64,000 bases of DNA from Otatea glauca (taxonomy: Eukaryota > Streptophyta > Magnoliopsida > Poales > Poaceae): assembly GCA_036346275.1 (NCBI GenBank), contig JAYEVK010000171.1:1-64000 (forward strand), written 5' to 3'. A model generated the notes under the pieces. It ran no database searches and was not told the DNA's origin. It saw only the letters and a program-made list of their open reading frames with translations. Below, piece after piece: positions 44,848 through 56,635 of this stretch (position 1 is its first letter; each line of letters opens with the position of its first letter). The position numbers and the translations under genes are program-made.

Positions 44848-45913
44848 TGTTAGATTATTATGGGATGGCCCATAATTAATTTAATAGAAATTCCAAAAGG
44901 CCCATTAGAATACTAGGAGTCATGAAATTGGTTTAGTACCATATGGGTAATTGAGAGAAGATTTGACCAACTTAAATAGTTGAGTTGTGTGTCTCTCAAT
45001 TAGCAAGGTGGAAAAGGGTAAAGGTCGCGTGCACACTGCGTGCTGCTGCTGAGCCGAGCCGAGCCGAGGCGTGGCGTGTCGCGAAGTCGAGTCGAGTCGA
45101 GTCGAGTCGAGGCGAGACGAGACGAGACGACGCTGCGCTTGCGCAGCGCGCAGCCGATCCGGACGTGATGTCTTTGGGCGGAGCGATCTGTTTTTGCCGT
45201 TTAATGTGTCCGGTTTATGACTAAGAATCGCCGCCGATTACTAGTAATCGACGTGGTTGATGGTCGGTCATAACACCGTCGCCATTAGTAAAACGGACGT
45301 CTTGATGGCGTCGATTACTAGTAACGGTCGCTTTGATGGCCTCCTAAATGTCGCCGACGCTTACCCTCTCGCGAGCCTATATATAAGGAGGGCAGTGGTC
45401 GTGTGTTTATGGACGAACCAATCGCTCTCTCTCAAGACTCCGGTGTTCCATTTTCGTCGTCGCATTTCTTGTCTCCCCTCTGTTTTCTTGCGCGCACAAG
45501 TAGCAGAGAGGAGCAGGCCTCGGAACCTCGCCCTTCTTGAGATCTTGCTCGAGATAGAAGGCCGATAAGGTTTTTGGGGAGCGACCTCGCGACTGCTCAA
45601 AAAGTGCTCCTGGAAGCGCGTCTTCACTGCATCAAACGCTTCACTGCGACAACCTGTGATCGTCTACATCGACCGTCATGGCGCGAGAATGAATACCTCG
45701 CGCTTTGCGCTAACGGTGGCACCGGCTCAAGGGTATATCGTCTTATACCGTGTTTTTATCGATTTGATTTCTTGTTCATTAGCCTTTGCATATGAGATAG
45801 ATAATCTGTTATCTAGAACCTTTGGCTGTGAACTAGAAATGTGCAATTGTTTAAACATGATCTACATAATTTTGTGGATTAAAATATTGAGAAAATTCCT
45901 AATTTATCCAACA
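44848..45913 (+). repeat. 3' LTR of copia element, full length with promoter
   Basis: 1066 bp. TATATATAAG at 45378-45387 is a strong TATA box; the U3 contains (GTCGA)n at about 45084-45112. Transcription from here would read outward toward 46 kb. Confidence 0.92.
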
Positions 45914-46374
45914 TGAGCGACAGCACTAAAACTGTTAACAAGTGGGCAACAGGTTTGCAACAATTGCTATGCACCGTCCGAATTTTGCGTCCTTCAACTC
46001 TGAAAACGGTAACCACTAGCCAAGAGGCAACATTACCAAACAGGAGGTAGTATAGGAGTATTAGTACCAGCAAGAACTAAAAAAAAGCCAGCACACGTAC
46101 AAATATTACGAGTAACAAGAAGCATCGGTACTCGGCAGTCTCGGCTTTGCACGCGTATCCTTGTTTATTATCAGTATTTACTGTACTTAATATATATTTA
46201 TAGCGAATATAGAGTGAAGATAGATATTTATTAGAGGTACAGATAGAACATCACAATAATTTTAAATTAAAATATGAAATATGACATATTTGTCATCTCT
46301 GCACACTTTTTTTTAATTAATTTTGGCATTCTTTTGAATGACATTTCAAATCTAGTCTATTTAGAAGCATTAGC
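45914..46374. other. Intergenic sequence, nothing recognised
   Basis: AT-rich, no domain seen. Confidence 0.35.
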
Positions 46375-46745
46375 AAGTAACACTTGTCATCTACCACGCT
46401 CTCCTATCGCGGTAGGTCGTCGGTACTGTAACGGCTCCATCCACTACGTCAACTCCCCGACAAGCACAATAGGTGGTGAGCCTCACTTTCTACCGAGCTC
46501 GAGTACCGTGGTAGGTACGTACCGAGCTAAGTTAACATGATAGGTATCTACCAAGCCTAGGCACCATGGTGCCTTGTCTTGCTGAGCTCGACACCTGTAG
46601 TAGCTCGTCTCACGTAGTGTGTGCGGTGTCGATGATCTGCCGTGGTAGCAGAGTATGGTAGGTGATACATATCGTGTGTTGGTGTTTTTTATGGTTAAAA
46701 AAATTTAGATTTATAATTCTATTCGGAAAAAGAAGACTAAAAGTA
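46375..46745. repeat. Dispersed TIR repeat family, copy D
   Basis: CACTTGTCATCTACCACGCT then CCTATCGCGGTAGGTC at the left and GGTAGGTGATACATATCGTG at the right match copies A-C. Several further ACCGTGGTAGGTA words lie between. Confidence 0.55.
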
Positions 46746-48049
46746 AAAAAAAAAAGTGTAGAGAGCCGAAATAGAAGGCTTTGAGCCGTGGCCGCGCTTC
46801 TGTCCCACCCCGCGCGCTCGCCTGGCGGAGGCTAACTAGCCGCCGTGCGCCTCCGTGCCCCGCGACCGTCTGCTTCGGTGCGCAGGGGATTGACAGGCGG
46901 GGGACTGCGTGCGTGCGTAGAGGCGTCGTTGACTTGGGCGGCGCAGGGCGAGGAGCGGGACGGGCACGGCGCTGCGCGGGGACGGGTTCCGAGGCCGGAC
47001 TGGACGGCCACGCCGTACGGGGAGGAAAGCGCCGTCCTTTTCCCGGCCGGATCCCGCGGGCGCAGATCCAAAGCAGATCCCTTTCTTCCTACTGCACCAT
47101 TGGCAGCTGCGGAAGTCGACAGTTCACCTGTCACGGAAGGATCAACATTCAACCACCTAGCTTCCGCTTGATTAAGCAGCTTATCCTACAAGTTTAAGTT
47201 GCTAAACGTTATGATTTCAGTTGGTCAAAGCACGCAACCTTGGAAAAACGGGCCAAACAATCTCCGACGGCCGTGTTGCATGCATGTAGCATGTGCCACG
47301 GCGGGTACCATGTGGCCTTGTCCGCTTTCTTGACACCCCCAACATCTTGGCCCCTCCACGCCGAGTGTTATCTCCGGGTCAGGCTAGGTAGTTTCTAACA
47401 CAGTTAAGACAAGCACGCTCGAGACACCTGTTGGATCTATAACCACCTCTGCTTCGTGTGCCACTAGGCTCGCTCAGCTCTTCCCTTCGCACTTTCGTCG
47501 TGCAATCGTGTGCAACGAACTTGTCGCACGCACGGCACACCCATCAGTCACACGTACGGCACCCCGATACACACGGACACGCATCGCTCTCGCACCAGCG
47601 CAAGCCACAGCGGCCAAACGAACAAACCAACGAAACACCCGTCGCCATCTGCGGTTCGCGGCAGCAGCGCCGAAATACCAAAATCCCACTTTCTCCAACA
47701 AAAAAAAAGAAAAAAAAAACCATCAGTCATTGTAAACTCACAACAGTAGCTTATAATCCATTCTTACACATTTATCGAGTCAATTCTATAAAATACTATA
47801 TTACCACTCTTTATTATTATATCTTTAGATGTTTTTTTATTCTAGTTCATAATAGTAAACGACATTGAAAATATGTAAAGGGAAATGATATAGAATGCAA
47901 AAAGAGAGAGTAAGAAGTCACATCGAAAATGTAGAATGACATATGTTTAAGAATAAAATTTGAAAGCTACAATGACGCGTATTTGAGAACTAAGGGAATA
48001 GCTTACAATAAGAGAAAATTTACAGTGCAATATACCGGTAGTAGAAATA
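46746..48049. other. Intergenic sequence; GC-rich island 46780-47170 then low-complexity and AT-rich sequence
   Basis: The GC-rich island has overlapping ORFs on both strands that look like base-composition artefacts; none has a recognisable domain. 47700-47722 is A-rich. Confidence 0.35.
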
Positions 48050-48190
48050 AGATCTAGCAATTAATTTGTTAAGAGTATTTCTACTACTCTACTATTGGAG
48101 AGTATAAATAAATACTATGTAATCTAATTTATTGGATCAAAAAAGAATAAACGATTCGTATCGAATTTAGCTTACTATAAAAGAGCTCAA
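48050..48190 (-). repeat. Short dispersed repeat, copy 2 (partner at 10617-10760)
   Basis: Reverse-complement match to 10617-10760, as described there. Confidence 0.5.
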
Positions 48191-48221
48191 CAATAAAGAG
48201 TTCACATGCTTATACAACTAA

Positions 48222-48503
48222 GGGTCTATTTAGGGGAACTATAGCTTTTCTCAAATGCTGACTTTTGATTTTATGAGTTGAAAAGTAACTATAATTTTTA
48301 TAAGAGGCTATTTAACAAATAGTTAATATCTCTTAGCAATAAGCTATAAAAGTAGATATTATCTAGCTTTTAACTTTTGATAGTTATATATGATTTATAG
48401 CTTATGCTAAAAAAACGTATAAAAACTGAACTATTTAATCGGACTTACTACCGTTTTTTTAAAAAAACTAGAGCCGACTTTAATCCTCACAAACAAACAG
48501 ACC
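48222..48503. mobile_element. Tourist-like MITE (PIF/Harbinger type)
   Basis: Starts GGGTCTATTTAGGGG and ends AACAAACAGACC, flanked by TAA on both sides (48219-48221 and 48504-48506). 282 bp with internal inverted arms (AACTATAGCTTTT and reverse). It lies about 430 bp upstream of the putative ARF TATA box. Confidence 0.75.
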
Positions 48504-48845
48504 TAAGAAACTACTGAACTAAGCTAAAGGACGTCGGTGTACCAATACATGTGCACGTCCTTGCCACAGGCCACACCCATCACACGCCGCCAGCGTCGCG
48601 GCAGCGCCACGCGTAGACCCGAGCCGCCTCCGCCGCCGCCTCCGCCTCCGCCTCCGCAGCCGCGAGTAAGGTCCCGCGCCGCGCGAGCTGAACACACGAG
48701 CGGCACGGCCGTTTTACTTTAAGCCCCGCCCTGCCGCTGCCGTTACCTCACGGCGCTCGCCCAGTGCGTCCGTGCCTCCGCGCGAGCAAAACCCACCAGC
48801 CGCGCGGCCATTTTTTTACTCCGCGTGCTCCACCGCCAGCCGCTG

Positions 48846-48874
48846 CGGCACAGGCACAGGCACAGGCACAGGCA
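48846..48874. repeat. (GGCACA)n microsatellite in ARF promoter
   Basis: About four and a half GGCACA units, upstream of the TATA box. Confidence 0.85.
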
Positions 48875-48927
48875 GCTCCACCCCACCCCACCACCCAGCC
48901 CCGAGCACCGCGGCCCCCGTCCCCCAT

Positions 48928-48935
48928 TTTATAAA
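48928..48935 (+). promoter_or_regulatory. Putative TATA box of the ARF gene
   Basis: TTTATAAA between GC-rich, CT-rich stretches. It would place the transcript start near 48960 and give a leader of about 470 bases before the ATG at 49429, long but usual for ARF genes. Confidence 0.6.
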
Positions 48936-49098
48936 CTCCCCGGTCTCCCTCCTCCTCTTCCCTCCGACCCTCCCCTCCACTTGCTTCCTCCCCGACCGTG
49001 CCAATTCATCCCAGGCGCCCGCGCCCCCACCTCCGCGCTTTTGCCGGTGGCCGCAGTGCCTCGCCGCTCGCCGGGACGACGTGCTCCCGCGGTCGTCG

Positions 49099-49137
49099 AT
49101 GCTCGGGGGAGGGGGAAGCATCCGGGGGCGCGTGTGA
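49099..49137 (+). promoter_or_regulatory. Upstream ORF 1 in ARF leader
   Basis: ATG to TGA, 12 codons. The stop overlaps the start of the next upstream ORF as ATGA (49135-49139 reads TGATG). Confidence 0.55.
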
Positions 49138-49268
49138 TGAGAGGAGGCGCTGCGGATGAGCAGTCGCGTCGGCACGGCCGCGGCGCGGTGGGCAGCGAGG
49201 TTTCATCCGGCTTTGCTACGCCTCGCTCGCTTTACGGGGGCGCTCGAGTCGCCTCGCTCCTTCGTTGA
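49137..49268 (+). promoter_or_regulatory. Upstream ORF 2 in ARF leader
   Basis: 43 codons, opening MRGGAADEQSRRHGRG and ending at the TGA 49266-49268. Its start overlaps the stop of ORF 1. Confidence 0.5.
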
Positions 49269-49344
49269 TCCCGAATTTTATACTCACCGCCGCCTCGTCC
49301 CGCTTACTATAGTCGGAAAGGAGAGCGCTTTCCTAGCTATCTAG
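49156..49344 (+). promoter_or_regulatory. Upstream ORF 3 in ARF leader
   Basis: 62 codons, opening MSSRVGTAAARWAARF, overlapping ORF 2 in another frame and ending 85 bases before the ARF start. If the leader is not spliced here, three upstream starts precede the main ORF. Confidence 0.45.
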
Positions 49345-49428
49345 TTGATAAAAGGTGGAGGAGGGAGAAGTGCGGGTGGGATTTTCGCGTATCCGGAGGC
49401 GAGATTTCTGTCGGATCTCACCGGCGGG

Positions 49429-52400
49429 ATGAAGGACCAGGGATCCGGCGGCGTCTCGCCCGGCCCAGCGGAAGGTGGGAATCTTCTTGCCCATGCTTGC
49501 TTACTCGTAGTATAACTGCTCATGGATTCAGTAACCACAACGTCTAGAGAAAAAAGGATTCATGTCCATCTCCATTGCTGTAACTTACATTCGGAGTTAG
49601 TTCTAGCGTTTGATTGCAGCTAATTGCAGTGAAATCGTGTTCATGGCTTACCTATGAATCTTTACAACGTAAGTGTAGACTGTGTAGTGTGTGATGGATG
49701 CACTGTAATAACTGGGCGTGTGTTTGCAAAGCAGGGGAAAAGAAAGCCATCAACTCGGAGCTATGGCATGCTTGTGCCGGGCCTCTGGTATCGCTGCCGC
49801 CGGTGGGCAGCCTTGTTGTGTACTTCCCACAGGGCCATAGCGAACAGGTGCATGATTTATCAGTTTACTGTAGGAAATGTGCCAAATCATGAATAATTTC
49901 TGAAAAAAGTTCTTCTTGTGGTACTTCTTTGGCAGGTTGCCGCTTCAATGCACAAGGAGCTGGACATCATCCCTAGTTACCCATCTCTTCCTTCTAAGCT
50001 GATTTGCAAGCTTCTGAGTCTCACCTTACATGTATGTGGATGTTAGTTTTTTCCTTTCTATACTGTGGTTGTATCCATCTTCTTTTCCCGTTTTACTAAT
50101 TGCGCACACACAATATTTTGTTTTTTTGTGCAGGCAGATTCTGAAACTGATGAAGTTTATGCTCAGATGACGCTTCAACCTGTTAACAAAGTATGTAAGC
50201 GGATTTCTTGATTCTGGTGTTATTTATCTTCTTTGAAAATGAAATATCTTTTCTTGATGCATGTAGTATGATCGAGACGCAATGCTGGCTTCTGAACTGG
50301 GTCTGAAGCAAAACAAGCAACCCGCGGAATTCTTTTACAAGACGCTGACAGCGAGCGACACGAGTACCCATGGTGGATTCTCAGTGCCACGTCGTGCGGC
50401 GGAAAAGATATTTCCACCACTAGTATGCAGAGTTTCTTCATGACCTCAGAATAATTTAGATGGAACTATGAATTTATCATATTCAATAAAACACCTGCCT
50501 TACCAGGGTAACATGTTCGATAGGACTTTACGATGCAACCACCAGCCCAAGAGCTCATTGCCAAGGATCTCCATGACATTTCATGGAAATTTCGACACAT
50601 TTATCGAGGTATGCCAAATTGCAAGCCGCTCAGAGAATATCTATACATGCACTTGGTATTGTATAGGAATATAAGTTGATTTGCGGGCGTGGTTCTCTGC
50701 CATAATGTTTTTATGGATCCATTATTTATGTTAAGACCTTTGCAGCTACTATTAGTGTTCCTGCTTTTTCTGGGAACTCTTAAGGAAGTCTGTGTACTAG
50801 ACATGGTGGCTGATCAATCAACAACACTGTGTACTTATCTCCCTACTGTACCTGCACTTGCACATGCAGGTCAACCGAAAAGGCACCTTTTGACAACTGG
50901 TTGGAGTGTCTTTGTCAGTACAAAAAGGCTGATAGCTGGTGATTCAGTTCTCTTTATAAGGTAGCATCATCAAATTGAAAAATTAAAGGGCATGGATTTA
51001 TCTAAATAATTACGAGGAACATGGATCCTATACTTTTTGTTTACAGGGATGAGAAATCTCAGCTTCTCTTAGGCATACGGCATGCTACCAGACCCCAACC
51101 AGCTCTGTCTTCATCAGTTTTATCGAGTGACAGCATGCACATTGGGATTCTAGCTGCAGCAGCCCACGCTGCTGCAAACAGCAGCCCGTTTACTATTTTC
51201 TACAATCCAAGGTATTGTAGTTGTTACTTGATATCCCATATGCACTCTCTGCCGCCATTCAGGACAATGAATTCATGTATTCTTTGGATAGGGCGAGCCC
51301 ATCAGAATTTGTCATTCCTTTAGCAAAATATAACAAGGCTCTGTATACACAAGTGTCTCTTGGAATGCGGTTCAGAATGCTGTTTGAGACAGAGGATTCA
51401 GGAGTCCGAAGGTATATGGGCACAATCACAGGTATTGGTGACTTGGATCCAGTGCGGTGGAAGAATTCTCATTGGCGAAACCTTCAGGTGTGCCTCTCGT
51501 CTTGTTTTTTTTTAAGTTCTGCAGTGTTGTCATATCCATACAACAGCTGTGTGCCTGTGTTTAGTAAGAAACTACCTGCATCAATTAGTTAACTTGCATT
51601 TATACAGGTCGACCTTGTTACTGAACAAAATATATAGATGAGATCGGTCATATTTGTAAGATTGTATAACACATTAGACAGCAATTTCTCCTGACTTCAT
51701 CTCCCTTTTCCAAATTAGGTTGGCTGGGATGAATCAACTGCGTCTGAGAGGCGCACTCGTGTTTCAATATGGGAGATTGAACCAGTTGCCACACCTTTTT
51801 ATATTTGTCCACCGCCATTTTTCAGGCCAAAGCTTTCTAAGCAGCCAGGAATGCCAGGTACAGATACTTCTGTTTATTTAATGGTATATATATATATGGT
51901 AGTATTGTTTAGGAAATAATGCAATATGCAGGTAATCTCAACCTTTGGGCATTTAGGCCTTTAATGCTATTGTCATAAGCTGGTTGACTGCATCTTTTTA
52001 GTGGCAAGTTTTAATTCAAAGGGCAAGGTTTCATTGCAATTCTAAGTTTCATAAACATGCAATGGTATTTTACTAAATATAGCTGCTTCTTGCTTGTGTA
52101 TAAACTTGACATATTAACAATCAGCAAGAAGTGTGGATCCATGTCTAAAAGTTCTGGAAGTTAATTCTTTCGAGCATCTTTTATTTGCATTTTCTTGTGC
52201 ATTTTTCTGAAGATTTGTTTGGTCCTTGTACAACTTAATAAAACTTGCAGATGACGAAAATGAGGTTGAGAGTTCTTTCAAAAGAGCCATGCCATGGCTT
52301 GCTGACGACTTTGCCCTAAAAGATGTCCAAAGTGCATTATTTCCAGGCCTGAGCCTAGTCCAGTGGATGGCTATGCAGCAGAATCCTCAGATGCTAACAG

Positions 52401-55400
52401 CTGCTTCCCGAGCTGTGCAGTCACCGTACTTGACCTCCAACGCATTGGCTATGCAGGATGGGATGGACAGTAGCAATGAAGACCCAACAAAAAGATTGAA
52501 TATACAGGCCCAAAATATTACTTTGCCTAACTTACAGGTTGGTTCAAAAGTGGATCACCCTGTAATGTTTCAACATCAACAGCAGCCTCACCAACTATCA
52601 CAACAAAGAAGAGCTCCGGTCATTGCAAAGAAAGTTCGTGGTTCTACAAAGAACAAAGAAGCCCATTTGCTTCAAAGAGAACGCCATTCACTTGCAAAGC
52701 AGAAGAAGAACATCTCCAACGACGCGAGCCACAACACACAAAGCAGATGAAGGCTGCTACAAGTCTGCAGTCAATGGAGCAGCACAAGCTAAAAGAAGAA
52801 CAGCCTTCAGGTGGACTGGTTGTCTCGCAAGCACAACTGTTAAACCAGGTTTTCCAACCATCTTCATCTCAGCCACAACAGTTGGGTTTACCCAAGTCAC
52901 CTACCCAGTGTCTAGGTTTGCCAGGATTACCAACTGCGGGTTCTTTCCAGCAGCCAGCACTAACTCAGACACCACAGGTCCAGCAAGCAGCAGAATATCA
53001 GCATGCCCTCCTGCAGAGTCAGCAAGAGCAATTACAACAACTATCACAACCAGAATTGCAGCTGCAGCTGCTTCAAAAGATTCAACAACAAAATATGCTA
53101 TCTCAGCTGAACCCACAACATCAGTCCCAATTAATTCAACAATTATCTCAGAAAAGCCAGGAAATTCTCCAGCAACAAATTTTGCAACATCAGTTGAGCA
53201 GTGCTGATGCTATAGGTCAGCTCAAGCAATCACAGCAAACACCTTTAAACCACATCACAGGATCTCTGACACCCCAGCAACTTGTAAGGTCTCACTCAGC
53301 ACTTGCCGAGAGTGAGGATCCATCGAGCTCAACTGCTCCATCTGCCAACCGTGTTTCTCCAATAAATTCATTGAGTAGAACGCACCAAGGGAGCAGAAAC
53401 TTAACTGACATGACAGCAACACCACATATTGACAACTTACTTCAGGAAATTCAAAGCAAGTCAGATAATCGAATCAAGAATGATATGCAGGGTAGCAAAG
53501 AAACAGTCCATGTACCCAATCGACATCCAGTTTCAGAGGGTAGCAAAGAAACAGTCCATGTACCCAATCGACATCCAGTTTCAGACCAACTTGATGCATC
53601 ATCTGCTACCTCCTTTTGTTTAGATGAGAGCCCACGAGAAGGCTTTTCCTTTCCTCCAGTTTGTTTGGATAGCAATGTTCAAGTTGATCCAAGAGATAAC
53701 TTTCTTATTGCGGAAAATGTGGATGCATTGATGCCGGATGCCCTATTGTCAAGAGGGATGGCTTCAGGAAAGGGTATTTGCAATCTGCCTTCTGGACAAA
53801 GGGATCACAGGGAGGTTGAGAATGAGCTATCTTCTGCTGCATTCAGCTCCCAGTCATTTGGTGTGCCTGACATGTCTTTCAAGCCTGGATGTTCTAGTGA
53901 CGTTGCTGTTACTGATGGTGGAATGCCAAGCCAAGGTTTGTGGAACAATCAAACACAGCGGATGAGAACTTTCACCAAGGTTGGTATCGTTTACTTTAAT
54001 AATTTATGTATTACAGATACCTACATGTGCACACTATCAAGATTGTGAAGTGCATGCTTTTCAGAAGTATATCTGGTGCACACATGAAAACTGATCTTGT
54101 TTGATGCATACATGTCTATAACAGTCTAAGGGCCTGTTTGTTTCTGCTTTTGATTCTGGATTCTAGCCCTAAAAGCAGAATCAGAAACAAGCAGCCCAGC
54201 CCGATTCTAGAATTCAATTCTCACAATCCAGCCCACCCATATACAATAGAATTCACAATCCACTTCATATATGCTTTTGGATTTCAGCCTTTGGAGAATC
54301 AGCTTCTCTACAACTACAATCCAGAATTAGCTTTTACAGAATCCAAAGCTAAAACAAACAGGCCCTAACTCGAGGAAGTTCTGCTTGATTTGAGGTCCGA
54401 GGACTATGGTTAGAAATACCTGAGGATTTCATTGTTAATAATAATTAATTTGGATATCGCCCTGCAAATTCATGTAACAAGCTGTATTTATCAACCCATT
54501 TGCAAAAACTATAGAAATTAGTGGAATATTTCTTTTAGCATCGGGTATAGAAAGCTCTTTGAATAGGGCCAAGGAATTTTTAGATGCGCACTGCCCTATT
54601 TTTTCGATTCACAAAAATAGTCACCGTTGTGAGTAAGAGAAGTGGGCCCTGGTTCACAAGTCAGTGAGACATCGAGTGGTATTTCTGAGGCACAACTGAT
54701 AAGGTGGCATGTAGCTAAAAGATCCACTGATCAATTGTGACATCGTTTGGTACAGACTGATAATGTAAAATCTGAAGTGTTCCATGCAAGTTGGCTTTGT
54801 GATATCTTCGCCATCCTCATCATGTCCTGGAGCATCACTATTTCTTATTCCAAATTTTGGATGTGCCAAACTGAGAGCTTAGTGATTGTAGTATCCAATG
54901 ATCATCATTTACTCTCAAGCTATGCTGATTTCATTTACAAGTAGTATTAATTTTTGTTATGTGTCAAACCATCTTGATTTGAAGGTTCAAAAGCGTGGAT
55001 CTGTGGGGAGATCAATTGATATCACACGATATCGAAATTACGATGAACTTCGGCATGATCTTGCATGCATGTTTGGTATTCAAGGGCAGCTTGAAGATCC
55101 CTATAGAATGGATTGGAAGCTAGTCTATGTTGATCAAGAGAATGACATCCTCCTTGTTGGGGATGACCCCTGGGAGTAAGTTGTTCCCCTCCCATATCAT
55201 GGATCCAGTATTAATTGCAACTCTTTCTTAACCTGGTCCCCTTGATGATTTGGGAACTTTTATCTGTAGGGAGTTTGTGAGCTGTGTGAAGAGCATCAAA
55301 ATATTATCAGCTGCTGAAGTACAACAAATGAGTTTGGATGGTGACCTTGGAGGCATCCCTTCGCAAACACAAGCCTGTAGTGCTTCTGATGATGCAAATG

Positions 55401-55417
55401 CATGGAGAGGGTCCTGA
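49429..55417 (+). CDS. ARF16: Auxin response factor, ARF16 type of rice (ARF7/19 clade activator), 13 coding exons
   Basis: Nuclear transcription factor binding auxin response elements (TGTCTC) and repressed by Aux/IAA proteins. Exons by GT-AG sites: 49429-49474, 49735-49847, 49936-50031, 50134-50190, 50267-50422, 50524-50608, 50870-50960, 51047-51211, 51292-51487, 51719-51857, 52251-53979, 54985-55175, 55270-55417. About 1070 residues. Order: short N-terminus [13 protein letters not shown]; dimerisation part [21 protein letters not shown]3 DNA-binding domain ([54 protein letters not shown]); ARF domain ([33 protein letters not shown]); Gln-rich middle region, which marks an activator; C-terminal PB1 ([56 protein letters not shown]). 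Within exon 11 the frame changes between about 52620 and 52747, in a CAG/CAA-rich stretch; the net loss is one base. Elsewhere clean. A 48-bp tandem duplication lies at 53490-53585. Ortholog of OsARF16 by recollection of sequence and neighbours. Confidence 0.97.
52620..52750 (+). other. Frame-shifted Gln-rich segment of the ARF gene
   Basis: The reading frame entering at 52251 runs to a stop at 52748-52750, while the frame that reaches the C-terminus is open from before 52747. Between them the sequence reads Lys/Arg-rich ([20 protein letters not shown]) where family members have polyglutamine, as if single C bases were missing from several CAACAG/CAGCAA words. Confidence 0.8.
53490..53585 (+). 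repeat. 48-bp tandem duplication in ARF exon 11
   Basis: 53490-53537 and 53538-53585 are identical (GGGTAGCAAAGAAACAGTCC and on). It duplicates 16 codons ([16 protein letters not shown]) in frame, in the linker between the Gln-rich region and PB1. Confidence 0.97.
54130..54365. mobile_element. Tourist-like MITE in ARF intron 11
   Basis: Starts GGGCCTGTTTGTTTCTGC and ends AAAACAAACAGGCCC, flanked by TAA on both sides (54127-54129 and 54366-54368). 236 bp. Related to the element at 58051-58280 in opposite orientation. Confidence 0.88.
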
Positions 55418-56060
55418 CGTAAATACTTAATGTGCTTCTTACCGTTGTTTGATACTTGAGAGATTTAACGATCCAATACACACCTAGTGTTATTTTGAGG
55501 TTAGACCTAGAACCAACTTATTGACAAAATTGATCAAAAGCTTCTGGCGGAAGATGTTCAGCGAACCGCCTCATTGGGAGCTCTTGACGTTTTGTTCCCA
55601 CTAAAATCGGGTGACTTATCGATAAAGATTAATTTTTTTGGCACACAAAACTGTTTTGAATTTCATAAGGTCCCTGTGTTTATCTGTGACTTACACTCAT
55701 TGTAATCTTACAATTTGTTAACTGTCAGACTGTACATACGTGCTATGTTTGTATCTCCCAATGTAACAGTTCACTGGTGTTTCCAGTACTGAAGTAAAAA
55801 AGTTGTATTGGCAACAGAAAATTCTTTTGAATTTCTGAATAAATAGTACATTTATGTACTGTTCTAAAAAACGGCTGTTAAGGCCCCCTTGTAAACTACT
55901 GTTGAAAAGGTAAAGATCCCTGCCTATTATGTTTACGGACATTTCAAGATTTGTTCGCTTTATCGGCCTGTTTATTCGATTTAACGGTCATTAACGTTTA
56001 ATAGATCTGTTTTATCGTGGGCTGGCCCAACTAATAGAAAAAAGCTTACTCTATTCCATG
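55418..56060 (+). other. ARF 3' untranslated region and flank
   Basis: No coding signal. AATAAA at 55838-55843 could be a polyadenylation signal about 420 bases after the stop. Confidence 0.45.
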
Positions 56061-56290
56061 TGTTGGAGATAACTCAAATATCTCTAACTAACATATCTTT
56101 TGGTTCTATCCAAATAGATTGTTAGTCCAAATCGTCTATAACTAGGACTCTTTGGCTATATAAGCCAACCCCTTGTACTTGTAATCTTGAAGTATTATAG
56201 TGGAATGTTTCCAGTGGTTTTTTCCTGTAAGTGTTTTTCCACGTTAAATCTTGTCTTCAGTTTTTTTTTGCCGTGTTGATAACCCTAACA
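56061..56290 (+). repeat. LTR of a truncated copia-like retroelement
   Basis: Starts TGTTGGAGATAACTC, contains a CTATATAAGCC TATA box at about 56157, ends CCCTAACA. It is followed at once by the primer-binding site TGGTATCAGAGC (56293-56304), the classic copia site matching initiator Met-tRNA. No second LTR is found in the window. Confidence 0.8.
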
Positions 56291-56570
56291 AGTGGTATCA
56301 GAGCCCTAACACCATGTAACCACAATCCCCATAAAAGCACAATCTCATCTCTCTAGGGTTTAGTTGATATGGCCATAGGAGCAGAAGAAGTTTTACAACC
56401 AAGGAGAAGTAACAGACGCACTCTAAATATGGGAACGGGATCTTCTTCGACAGTGGAAGCCCTAGATGAGACTTAGTTCGACTCCGAAGGAAGTGAAGAG
56501 GAAGACATGATGCTTGATGATGATGCTTCAGATAGTGTTGGTAGTGGTTAGAACTAAAAGAAGTTAGCAA
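56291..56570 (+). mobile_element. Interior remnant of the same retroelement
   Basis: After the primer-binding site a short ORF from the ATG at 56370 (MAIGAEEVLQPRRSNRR) runs to a stop at about 56475, and continues in the same frame as an acidic stretch (FDSEGSEEEDMMLDDDASDS) before further stops. No pol domains. The rest of the element is missing. Confidence 0.5.
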
Positions 56571-56635
56571 GTTGACATCTAAGTTTTATTGTTTTGGTGC
56601 TTAGTACTAAGCTAGCTAGCTACATACTAGGTGTC

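Larger units (their letters stand above)
39912..45913 (+). mobile_element. Complete Ty1/copia LTR retrotransposon, 6.0 kb
   Basis: Flanked by a perfect 5-bp duplication TGAGC (39907-39911 and 45914-45918). LTRs 39912-40404 (493 bp) and 44848-45913 (1066 bp) start TGTTAGATTATTATGG and end TTTATCCAACA. Their shared parts are virtually identical, so the insertion is young. The order gag, protease, integrase, RT, RNase H is the copia order. The 5' LTR lacks about 570 bp present in the 3' LTR. Several frame breaks interrupt pol. Confidence 0.95.

Noticed and set aside
46781..47197. 138-codon ORF in a GC-rich island
   Set aside because: Long ORFs exist on both strands at the same place, with Arg/Ala/Gly bias and no domain, so it looks like a composition artefact.
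49156..49344. Possibility that this is the true N-terminus of the ARF protein
   Set aside because: It ends in a stop before 49429, and the ATG at 49429 gives the family's known N-terminus joined correctly to exon 2.
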